From Amanita rubescens (taxonomy: Eukaryota > Basidiomycota > Agaricomycetes > Agaricales > Amanitaceae), in contig WION01000088.1 of NCBI GenBank assembly GCA_015039365.1, forward strand, positions 111,761 to 175,760: a stretch of DNA of 64,000 nucleotides, in the 5' to 3' direction. This document shows, one piece after another, positions 22,789-32,405 of this stretch (position 1 is the first letter of the stretch; each line of letters begins with the position of its first letter). The notes under the pieces were generated by a model that had not been told where the DNA came from, did not search any database, and saw nothing but the letters and a program-made list of their open reading frames with translations. The translations under genes were made by a program, and so were the position numbers.

Positions 22789-25398
22789 CTATTTTGAATC
22801 CACCTGCATGGCTCTCCCCCACACGACGTTCTCGTTTATCCCCACGACGTATTGGTCAATCTTGTTAGCCCATTCACATTTTTTGGTATCTCCTTCGAAA
22901 TTTTGCAATTTATAATCGGGTGCCATAACCTCAGGCACCACGAATATGAGGGGCCAGTGTTTTCCTGAGATCGAGGGTCGAAGATCTTCAAGTGGAGTAC
23001 GGCGTTTGAGCCATGCTTGAATACGTCTAAGACCCGAGACGGCGACAGGGTGATCGTTGTTGATGGTGACTTGAATACAGACGAGGCCTTCTGCTGGGTT
23101 ATAGAGAATTGAATCAACTGCAGGAAAGTTTGGATCTGAAGGTACCAAGTGTCGAGATTGTTTAGCCTCAACAGCAGATGTGAGAGAGGGAGTGAATGAT
23201 CGTGATTCAAAGGTGACGCGCTTAGCGGGACCAGGATAAGTCCATGTCGAAACGGCGGAGCTGGCTAAGGAGCGCATGGGGAAATCATGTGGGCCGGCAA
23301 AAGTGTCGAAGTGCTTCAACAGTTGCCTTTCCATCAGACGGCCTCGGAGTGACCCCGCAAAAGGCTTGTCAGCGATTGCTATGTAGAAGTCAGCGACAGC
23401 ATCGGCTGTGCGAGTTTCATACTCCTTCAGCAACACATCCAAAGCCCACTCGGACACTGCTTTTATTTGACAACTAGATAGCAAACGCATATCATCGGAT
23501 GGCGCGAGTTCAAATATGGAGTGGGATACACCCCTCGTCATGAAAGCCCCGGTCAGAAGGTTTAGAATACTGGTGCCCAGTGGAATACGCCTGATTTTGT
23601 GTTGAATTTCTTCCTTAAGTTGACGCAATTTAGACTTAGACTGGGAAGCAATAAAGCAACGGCGAGGATTGTAGCCGAAATATGAGACTGACTCGCTGAG
23701 CCGCCTGAAAGTGAGATCTCGGTGATGGAGGAATATGCTAAAGAAGTGGATCAGTAGAATCGTCAAACACATAATGGTATGACGAACCCAGTTAGGAAGA
23801 GCTCTCTAGGCGACCACAGATCGGCTCCAAAATTGGTCACGAACGCGCCCATATCTCCTTGTTTCACCCAACTTTGGTCTGTGCCTCCGGGTGACGATGC
23901 CGCAATAACCTTCACGAACTGAGAGCGGAGGAATTGATTTGGTGCGCCTAACCCACCATCTGCGTCGACGAAAGCCACCATAGGTTCATCAGTATCTGGT
24001 GACCATGACTCTATCTTTGTAATATTTTCAGAGACGTGATAGACGACTCCGTCGATGGTTTGATACAGGAATGCGTGACCAGAAATCATGTACTCGATCA
24101 TCATGAGGTGGAGAAAAGTAGTCTTGCCTTAAAACCCCAGGTCTGGTTAGATCCTATGTGACAAGAAAGACGAGGACCTCACCCGTTCCGGGTTGACCAC
24201 TAACAATCGCAGAGCCATTGCTTTGTTCAGGTTCCTTCTCGAGCAGCCGAGAGATGAGATCGTACTCTTCACGGAGGAAAAGTGGTAAAGGTAAGCGGGT
24301 CGGCTGTTTCTTGAGTTTCAAACTCGAGAGATCCAAGAACTCGAGAGTAGCGGGGAGGAGCGACCTAAATTCTGTATCATCATTATCATCGCTCTCCTCC
24401 AAGTCCTCGTCATCTTGTACGAGAATCTGTTCGTTACCGGAATGAGCTCGTTGCATAAATGGTGACGAAGCAGAAGCAGGAATAGTTTGATGAAGGATCT
24501 CAAGTTTAATGGATAGGACGTTATTCCTACCAGCGTCATAATTTGGTAAGTCGCGATCCGGATGTTGCTCCTTAAGACGCTTTTGCAACGCATCATAGTG
24601 TGCAGCAGTAACCTTGACTTTGCGGAAAAGTTCTGACCGAAGGTGTTGGCGACCCCAGATCTTTGAGTGAACTTCGTGTAACCAGGGGTCTAAGAGCAAC
24701 AAATGAGACAGTTTTGTCATCAGGAATGTCAGTCATGGAGATTCCGTCCCCCGCTCACCAGAAATATGTGAAACAGAGCTGGCGTTAGATTCGTTAGACA
24801 CACTTGGACTGATTGTGGCTGATGAGATCGCGGAAACAATGACGGGAAAAGGTTTTAGGGACAGAAAAGCGGATGTTTTTGGCAAACAAGAGTGGCACGA
24901 ACGCGGTCCAAATCGTGGAGTTAATAAAGGAAAAAAGGTTCTCGTCAGCAACGTTCAGTCGCGGAGATTTACTTCCACTCACCAGCGGCCGGGACCTGCA
25001 CAATTATGTGGATGTGGTCTTTGGGAGGAGACATTGAAAAGATATCGAAGACGCTGTCCGTAGGTTCTAATATGACCGCAAATTCCGAAAGACCTCCCAG
25101 GGACCCGATACGTACAGCCAAAGTCTTTGCTGGCTTCGCAACGATAGGGTCCTTGGGCTGAGAAAAGTAATGTCACTTCACATCGTAAGTCATCAATGGC
25201 GGTCACCTTCCACAATTCCAGAGTGTGAGGATCAATATTCTTTAAGATACCGTGTCTTGCCTTGCTTTGTATAACTTCCTTCAGTTCGCTAACCGCATAA
25301 TCGCGCCCCACGGTAACTGGGAAGAGTTTACATTCGTCTTCGATAACACAATTAAGGTGAGGGGCGTCCTGGTTCGGGATTGGGATAGGGTCTGCCAT
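22789..25398 (-). CDS. Crinkler (CRN/RHS)-type protein with P-loop and REase-like domain
   Basis: The start at 25398 (MADPIPI) is followed by LNCVIEDECKLFPVTVGRDY and HTLELWK, the ubiquitin-like header of CRN proteins. A clean intron (about 25210-25162) then leads to LAVRIGSLGGLSEFAVILEP and DHIHIIVQVPA, which completes the header. Further exons carry an acidic linker, then PLPLFLREEYDLISRLLE and a Walker A motif GQPGTGKTT. The motif is split by an intron whose GTGAGG donor is at about 24181. The next exon has MVAFVDADGG (Walker B-like). After an intron near 23800-23712, the C-terminal exon has the HLVPSDPNFPAVDSILYNP stretch and IQVTINNDHP, the D...QxT pattern of the restriction-endonuclease-like fold in this class. 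In fungi these proteins are proposed nuclear or secreted effectors derived from transposon-like systems. I see no frameshift. No secretion signal is evident. Confidence 0.8.
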
Positions 25399-25673
25399 GA
25401 GGGAGGAAGCAAGAGTCAAAGTTGCACTGCCACATGGGCCTATCGTTCGAATCGCATACATCTCATGATTCTCATCACTTTTACCTCGATTTCAAACTGA
25501 AAGCTTTTATTTAGTGTGTTAATCAAAGGAAACAGTCTGCTACATTCCCCAAGCTTGGAGTTGTCAGATGCTGTATGCGAGGCCTCCCTACTGCTCCGAG
25601 TCGTGACGTTAACTTTTGCTTTCTTGGTCCAATTTAGCCATCTGGCCGAAAATATCTAGCGCGCGCGGATACG

Positions 25674-25979
25674 ATGGCGTATGTAAATTTGAAGTCATCC
25701 GTCGCCGTGGTTAGAGACCAAGTCGTCCTTATTACCCTGGCTCGACTTTGTTCAATTGCCTCAAACTCAGAGTTCCTCAATGATTCTGTAACCAAGCTGG
25801 CTCTGTGGGTGGCATTCGACGACTTGTCTCAGAACCAAAGGGGGATCCTATCCGAGTACTTTCTCTCGGACAAGGACTTTAGTGCCGTATATGCCCTCCC
25901 CGGGTTGATGAGAATGATGATGCGATACTGGAGATTGAAGAGACGGAGGGAGGTAGCAATAATGGTTCATTATGTATGA
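25674..25979 (+). CDS. Short unrecognised ORF ending in the repeated ~115-bp segment
   Basis: A 101-residue frame with an acidic and Leu-rich first half (LTLARLCSIASNSEFLNDSV-like) ends in a very basic stretch (RMMMRYWRLKRRRE). That end lies in the segment shared with 19655-19775. It could be a truncated coding exon of a gene cut by a repeat, or chance. No family recognised. Confidence 0.2.
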   Translation: MAYVNLKSSVAVVRDQVVLITLARLCSIASNSEFLNDSVTKLALWVAFDDLSQNQRGILSEYFLSDKDFSAVYALPGLMRMMMRYWRLKRRREVAIMVHYV

Positions 25980-26018
25980 ACCTGAAGGGGTTCCATGCAC
26001 TGGAGTTTCTTTGCGTGG
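25900..26018 (+). repeat. Second copy of the ~115-bp shared segment
   Basis: Matches 19655-19775, from GGGTTGATGAGAATGATGAT to GGAGTTTCTTTGCGTGG. The two copies are 6.2 kb apart in the same orientation and bracket the cystathionine gamma-synthase-like pseudogene and the Crinkler-type gene. Confidence 0.75.
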
Positions 26019-26418
26019 AAGCCTCGAATTATCATATTAACATTCATTATCAATAGTGCTACTCAAATGAATCCGTTAATTGCGTCAGCGTACGCGTAAA
26101 ACCATTCAAATTAGGTGATGGTCGTATAGCAACCACCGAGAGACCTTCTGACTACCCAGGTTAATCTTTCCTTCTACACTCTTCGTACCCCTGGTTAAGG
26201 AGACAGATTCAGCCTAACATTTTGTCCCGAACCCCGAAATTCTCAAAAGTGGGAATTTTCGAAGTAAGGTATTGCAAGGGGTTCTACCCATGGCCATTCT
26301 GCCGATTCCGTCAAATCGACAAAGACGATAGCGCAAGTAAAGAAAGAATTTAGGCGGATAAGCACCCAAGGTATGACGAATTGGTTTTTTGCGCAGATTA
26401 GCCCAGGCGCATGACGAA

Positions 26419-27772
26419 CTAATCCAAATCGTCGATACGGCCACGCGCTTTTACGTCCTCACTCCGTTTTTTGGCCTTTACAATTCCGGCAATATCAGAC
26501 CTTAGCATAGAATATCAATGTCGAAGGCTGAAAACAACAAACGATGACTGCACCTTTTGCGAGGGGGTAAACGAGCAGGCTCTTGAGTTCTTGGCGCGTT
26601 GCCTGCCGTGGCGCTTCTGGTAAATGATATTAATAAGATCCGCATATAACTCGTTGGCGATGCTACCGTACTCATAAGAAGGGGGACTTTAATAGGAGGG
26701 TTGATGTCAGCCATTTTCAACAATAAGTGATAGAGTACCGTACGCGTAAGGAGGCGGAGGCGGCCTTTAAGAGGTCCCAATGTCAGCCGTTTTCAAAAAT
26801 AAGTGATGGATTACCCGTACTCATCATTCGAGGGCGCAGTATGAGCGGGTTGCCTATTGTGAGCAGTATTTTGAGTCCCAACACTAATAAAATAACGTCA
26901 ATGAGGTTGGCTTATTACAATAGAAGGCGCTGCCACCGCACCGGGAAGGTTGACGATTAAAAGGTCTTTAAGAGGAGCGCTAATGTCAACTGTTTAGAAT
27001 TATAAGTGGTGGAATGCCGTACCCATGATTCGATGACCTATGACATGATTTATGATAGATGTTAAAATCTTTAAGTAATAATAGTGATTCAACACTGTAC
27101 CTGACATGCGCAGGAGGCGGAGGCACTGGCACTGCGTCGGGTTGCACTGCGCTTTTGCAAAATGAAATGTCAAAACCGTCTTGTTTAAATCATAGAGAAT
27201 GCGATAGTCTTACACGTAAGGAGGGGGAGGGGGAGAGGCAGGAATTTCGGGCCTGACGCTCTAATGTCAACTGACGCTTAAATCGAAAGTAATTCTATGC
27301 TGCACCGTCGACGGTTCTGAAGCGGAATGCCAGTGGACCGAGGAGGCCTTCTGATACCGACGTCACATTCATAATATCATGAGTAATGCTATACTGTACT
27401 CACTGGCAGCGCCTCTCCCGTCCAGATTTCCGAATACAAGCTCCGATCGCACCCGAAGCTGCTAATGTAAAGAGTGTGCCCAACGCTATGAAGGGAGCCG
27501 CCGGAACGGCACGTTTGAAAAGCCTTTGCACAATCATAAATCATTGCCTCGGCGATAGAAGAATTCTCTCACTCGTGTTCTTTTTCATCATTCAAGAGCG
27601 TTCGCGAGTCTGGAACATCCTCGGGTCTAGAAGCAGTTGCATATTAAGGTTCTAACCATGTCATTTAGCGCGAGGGTAAAACAGCATACCGGGTGGGAAG
27701 GCCAGTCGAAATTTGTGCCGATAAAGTAAGGTGAATGAACGCAGCAAAAACCGCGTTGGAAAGTTGAACCAT
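26419..27772 (-). CDS. Micro-exon secreted/membrane protein, paralogue A
   Basis: I place 13 exons of 83, 54, 120, 45, 45, 51, 15, 24, 39, 21, 15, 63 and 82 nt, giving about 218 residues. Every intron is phase 2. Exon 1 (27772-27690) is a signal peptide (MVQLSNAVFAAFIHLTLSAQ). Exon 2 is acidic and leads into the dibasic LFKRA at the start of exon 3, which continues as a transmembrane-like AAPFIALGTLFTLAASGAI. Middle exons are Pro-rich (FLPLPLPLPLL, VPVPPPP). Two consecutive short exons give PPPPPY and PPSYE, both PPxY-type motifs bound by WW domains. The last exon (26500-26419) ends in KARGRIDDLD, the family's C-terminal signature. Exon 9 could be 69 instead of 39 nt; both keep frame. Alternative choices exist for the 21- and 15-nt exons. 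No homologue outside this window is known to me; function unknown. Confidence 0.75.
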
Positions 27773-27804
27773 GACTTGATGGGAGGTACACTGCAGAAAG
27801 TGAA

Positions 27805-27882
27805 TGTATTCCCGAGTGACCAGCACCTTGGGAGAAGAAAGAGCGCAGCTCTTTGGCCGCGAAGGGCAGTTTGATATTTATG
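27805..27882 (-). promoter_or_regulatory. Conserved promoter block of paralogue A
   Basis: Relative to the gene, a TATA-like CATAAATATC (27882-27873) is followed by AGAGCTGCGCTCT (27852-27840) and GGTGCTGGTCAC (27827-27816). It lies about 45-110 bp upstream of the ATG. The same three words in the same order precede paralogues B, C and D. Conservation across four copies argues for a retained core promoter and its control site. Confidence 0.6.
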
Positions 27883-28478
27883 CGGTACCACCTCGATCAT
27901 GATGGTCCAATGAGTAAGTATCATGTTACCATGACAACTTGGCGTTGATGCGGGCCGGCCCGGGAATCCAGATCTCCCATTGCACATGCCAATAACTTCC
28001 GTTCTCCGACCATCGCTGTTTCCATCGCTAAATGCACTTTTTCCGACGTCAACACGTTCTACTTTCGCTGCAAAGGTCACTCTTCAGGCTTTCGATAACA
28101 TATGTGTACTAGTGCGCGTTGAATGTTGCGTTGAGACTCTTCGGAGAGGTACAAGCCCCTCGATATAGAATCCCTGACGGTTCTTTTATCGCCTAATTGA
28201 GGTTCGATAGCAGCAACACGTTCGCGATATGCGTTGAACGTTCCCTGCACCATCTAAGCCTTGTTGAAAGAGGAGAGCATAGTAGTATCTCGCAATGTGC
28301 AGCTCGTCGGTCTCTTTATATATTGCGCGGTCGTCAGTTATTGCATGTCAGAGAAGTAATTTGATCCAGTGTGAAAGCGTTTTTCCTCAATAATCGCTGA
28401 TATCTCTTATGGTCCAACAGTTGCAGCAAACTCGGAATTCTGAAATACATTCGGATTTGCTTTCGTTGATGACAAGAA

Positions 28479-30038
28479 TTAATCTAGCTCGTCAATGTAA
28501 TAGCCCCGTGCCTTGAGATTGCTCCCTTCTGCGTAGGGAAGCTCGGACCTTAGGGCGAGAAGTTAATATCAACTACTGAAAACCATAAATAGGATATGTC
28601 GTACTTTTTTCGAAGGCGGCCATGACCAGTAGAGCCAGAACTACCAGCTCCACGCTGTCCCTCTCTCACTGCCTGCCTTGACAAAAAAATTAATACCATC
28701 TGTTTAAAGCATATGAAATGTTATGCATTACTGGTAACTCGGAGGAGGCCTGATGCTAATGTCAACAGCCGCTTAAATCGTAAATAATATTATGTTATAC
28801 CCAAGGCTCCCACCACTTCCGTAAGAAGGGGGTGAATATAATGATGGTCTTTGTTAAAGAGGAGGGCTAACATTAATCGCTTAGAATCGTAAGTGGTGGA
28901 ATCATTTACCTGTTGTTCTGGTCATGATCGGTGGGTGGCCCTCTAGTACTATGAAAGTATTTATCAGGAACATTAATATTAATCACCTGAATTAATAAGT
29001 GATACTAGACTGTACCTGCTGCCGAGTGCATGGGCTGCGTGCGAGGCCGTCATCCTTTATTTATCAGGAGCGCTTATGTCAAATGCGTAGCATAATAAGT
29101 GAAAGAGCTTGTATACCCGTTGTTCTGGTGTCCGTGGTAGGTGGATGGCCCACTATGATAGTATTTGCGATAAACGTTAATGTCAACTGCTTAAAGTGAT
29201 AAGTGATAAGACTGTACCTGCCGCGAGCTAAATGAGGTGCGGGCGGGAGCGCCGCTGGTGGTGCTGGTGGTAGTGATGGCAATCTTAGGAACTCTCGGGT
29301 CAACTGCGTAGCACAATGAGTAAATGGTATTACATACCTATTGCACTCATGAGTGGGAGATGAGGTGGATGGCCTATTATATTATAATTTGCGATGATCA
29401 TTAATATTAACCGCTTGAAAAGATCAGTGATACAAATTGTACCTTCCGTCAGATCCGTGCGGGGGTTGTACACCGCCCCTCTCGCTTTGGAATGAATGTC
29501 AACGCTATCTATTTGAATCATAGGAAATGCTATACTGTACAGGTCAGGAGTTGAAGGTCTAATGATAACGTGAGCCATCAACCAAGTCGATAATAACGAA
29601 TGTTATCCTGTACCTTCGATAGCGCGAGCTAAGGGTAGAGATATCACATTCGTAAATTACATTTCAATGCTCCACTGCCACTACTTACTCGTTTTCATAA
29701 GCCGCGCTTACAGCCGCCCCGACTACAATACCACCAATTATTGCGCAAGCAGCGATCTCCGAAGGTATCAAGTGCACAGTACGTTTAAAGCGCCTTTAAA
29801 CAGTGGGTCATTGCCGCGACCTTGATAAATAATTCTCTCACTGGTGTTCTTTATTACGCTTTGAGAGGACTTGCGATTCCTGCGCACCCGTTGCAGACCT
29901 GGCAACGATAGATTAACGTTTGACCATGTCACTTGGCGGGCACAGAACAACACACGGCATGGGAAGACCAGTCGAAACTCGCGCCAACAAGCCGAGTTGA
30001 ATGAAAGCGGCAGAAACTGCGACGAATGATTTGACCAT
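28479..30038 (-). CDS. Micro-exon secreted/membrane protein, paralogue B
   Basis: This is the longest member. It has 15 exons of 83, 57, 105, 15, 18, 42, 36, 66, 36, 39, 33, 48, 24, 72 and 70 nt, about 247 residues, and all 14 introns are phase 2. Exon 1 (30038-29956) encodes the signal peptide. Exons 2-3 carry ESQVLSKR and RFKR (dibasic, Kex2-like) and then a transmembrane-like CAIIGGIVVGAAVSAAY. Exons 7, 9 and 11 (29373-29338, 29152-29117, 28942-28910) are related, giving PST/PPT and HE/HQNN/DQNN words. Each is followed by a Pro-, Ala- or Gly-rich exon. PPSY occurs in exon 12 and PPPSY in exon 13. Exon 14 is Gly/Ser-rich. The last exon (28548-28479) ends KARGYYIDELD. Introns are 45-85 nt, many starting GTACAG and ending TTGACATTAG or similar. 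Confidence 0.8.
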
Positions 30039-30123
30039 GGCTTGATTGAGAGGTAAGGTACGTAGACCAAGTCAAAATAATGAGCGAGTTGCGAAGATAG
30101 CGCGCAAGTGAGTATATTCCCAA

Positions 30124-30212
30124 GTGACCAGCACCGTTAGGGAGCAAGAGCGCAGCTCTGAGGATGGGGGGACAGGTAACAACAGGTAACAACCAGCGTT
30201 TGATATTTATGG
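30124..30212 (-). promoter_or_regulatory. Conserved promoter block of paralogue B
   Basis: TATA-like ATAAATATC (within 30212-30201), AGAGCTGCGCTCT (30159-30147) and GGTGCTGGTCAC (30135-30124) lie in the same order as in A and C, 85-175 bp upstream of the ATG. The larger distance is explained by a short insertion containing a tandem CAGGTAACAA near 30174-30193. Confidence 0.6.
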
Positions 30213-30219
30213 CTGGTGG

Positions 30220-30744
30220 CTACATCATGATGCTCCAAAGAATATCTGATCAAGTTACTAGGACAAGAGATGCGGCCAGAAGTGCCCTGACTCAGGCCAG
30301 GAAACAACGGAATACGCAACTTGTCCGGAAAGAACGGGTCTCGTAACCTGGTGGCTTCATAATGCTTTTCATATTCAACGTGGTTGCGCTGAACCTGCAG
30401 TCAGTTGCCAAGGTTGACCTAGCATATTTGACCAGCAGCTGGCTTGTTACGACCGCAACACACTAGAACTTGAAGTTAGAACGGTCATCTCGGTCGGAAA
30501 CCAGCTGCAGCAGTTGATAAGGCTGTTAAGGAATGATGGAAACGATGACGGGAGCAACAGACGAACTGAGATGAGGTGGACCGTGGGACGCATTGCATGA
30601 TACTTACATATACGTGTTTGTGGGTGTGTCCGACCGTAATGATAGTACATACCACGTAATTACATTCAAGAGCGAACCCATTCCCTCTTGCTGCGAACCT
30701 CGATATACCTCACCTCACTGACTTGCTCACCGTAATGGAACCCT
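30220..30744. other. No gene recognised
   Basis: This lies between the promoter of paralogue B and an MFS fragment. Short frames occur on both strands, but none is conserved with another copy in the window. Some similarity to the upstream flanks of A and C (CATCATGATG-GTCC-like words) continues to about 30300. Confidence 0.4.
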
Positions 30745-31180
30745 CAATCCTCGCCCATTGCTACGTAACTTCAGGTTTGATGAGATCTGATGCTATCATA
30801 TCCACGAAACTCACCGTAAGTTTTATTCACAACTCTCGCATGTGTAAAATTCCTCCGCAACGTGGCGGGTTTTGGATCCCCCCTGTTTGCACCGGCAACG
30901 TACAATGACCATAGCTATGGAAAGGGAAAACGGTCCTTGCCTACATCGCATCGTGCTTGGTTGGCCAGCGTACGTTTCGAACTTTGTTCTATATATAATG
31001 AAAATGATTAACACGCGTTATAAGCCCTGCCTATTCTGGACAGCTGGATTCATGGAAAACGAATACGCGCTAGCAGCCGCTATGCACGGAAATCGACACA
31101 TCTTTAGATCGATTGCGTCATACTATCATCGGTGTCTGCGTCAAGTCGGGCTGACTCCAGAAGTCGCTTGCAACCTGAAC
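30745..31180 (+). pseudogene. C-terminal fragment of an MFS transporter
   Basis: This copies the last ~430 bp of the MFS gene at 34370-34800, starting at a shared ACCTCAGGTT/CTTCAGGTT. Matching words include GGCGGGTTTTGGAT, CTATGGAAAGGGAAAAC, TTGGTTGGCCAGCGTACGTT and ATGGAAAACGAATACGCGCT. Relative to the intact gene it has small deletions and substitutions that break the frame. The two copies flank nothing but the intact gene and unknown sequence, in direct orientation. Confidence 0.8.
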
Positions 31181-32405
31181 TAACGTGCATATATGCCCTC
31201 ATCACTCGCAGAGTGACATCGGAGGACGTCAACTTCAGGTTAGCAGTTACCATCAAGTAAAAACTCCAGTCCCACTTTCGCTTTCTTGGCGTTTGTGCCT
31301 TTGTCTCCCTGTGTCACTGGCTCGAAAAGCGCATTGAGCTTGCACCGGCCCTCTGTCGCCACACACTGATACCGCCTCAGGCAAAGGGAGCCGCCTCCAT
31401 GGACCAACAAGTCTTGTTGCCTTCGCCCGACTCACCTCGAACAGCAACAGTAGTACGTAGAAGGTCACTGCACCAGTGGGTCACACGCAACGTCATCGCG
31501 ATTGACACCACTGTAAGTCCTTAACGTGAGGCTCAGCACCTCAGTCTCAGATAATCCACCATCGCCCAATGCATCAATTTTCGACGCTCCGCTGAGTCCG
31601 GTCTTCAAATTCCGGAGCATTCCAGTCAGCTACATCGTATACCTGCACTGTGTCGAATTTCAAACTTGCAACGCTCTTTGTCATATGAAGAAAATTGCAG
31701 TTGCTCTGGATTGCCGATTCCTGTCGAGGGATGAAGAGGTCGAGTAGAGGTAATACCCGGAAGCAATCGTCTACCAACGCAGAATAGAATTTTGGCCATA
31801 AGGTTGCAATTGATTGGTAATGATAACATGCTCCGCACAGCTGTCTTCCAGGTTTCACATGGTCAAGGGCTTGTTACGTTGAGATCGGAATATCCCACGA
31901 TAGACAATATCAGAAGAGCGCGAGAAGGTTGTAAGACCCGGAATCGATTTTAAGACCAGAATATAGAAATGGGAGGGTGACCGGCGAAAGCAAGAGTAAC
32001 CTTCACACCTGTCAAGCTGATCGGGCCGTTGAAAGCAAAGAAGTATAATAGCAAAAGGGTGTCAAGAGCATAGACCATCGGCGGATTCCAAATCCATCCA
32101 TGAACTCCATTCCTCGCGATGGGCTGGTGCGACATCGGTTCACTGGTTGCCCATGGAGCTGGAGAAGATTGGAGACGACGTTAGACGCGACAGAACCGCG
32201 AGTGTCAGTCACACCGGTACCGGCAAGTATAACCGTAACCGTTGCTTACCTAACAGGCACGGGAAGTGATCCGAAGCGGCAGAGACAACCTAACTAATTC
32301 CAGGCACGTCAGCAGCGGATAATTACCGGACACAGATTCGTTTAAAAACTCGCATGACCAGCCCCTCATGCAGCGCTGCATCTTCTTATCTTCTATCCTA
32401 TTCTA
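31181..32405. other. No gene confidently recognised
   Basis: A minus-strand frame of 94 residues (31858-31574) contains LWPKFYSALVDDCFRVLPLL and may be an exon of an unknown gene, but no splice partners were evident. The last ~100 bp before 32406 has CTTCTTATCTTCTATCCTAT, a pyrimidine tract typical just before a fungal start codon. Confidence 0.35.

Noticed and set aside
27661..28080. Minus-strand ORF of 139 residues overlapping the start of paralogue A
   Set aside because: It is in a different frame from the conserved signal-peptide reading, and covers the promoter; the paralogues do not keep it open.
26419..30038. Interpretation of the short repeated motifs as a non-coding satellite
   Set aside because: Joining the intervening pieces at GT-AG boundaries gives uninterrupted proteins with matching ends in all four loci, which a satellite would not do.
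30164..30346. Small plus-strand ORF upstream of paralogue B
   Set aside because: Overlaps the conserved promoter block and is not present in the other paralogue promoters.
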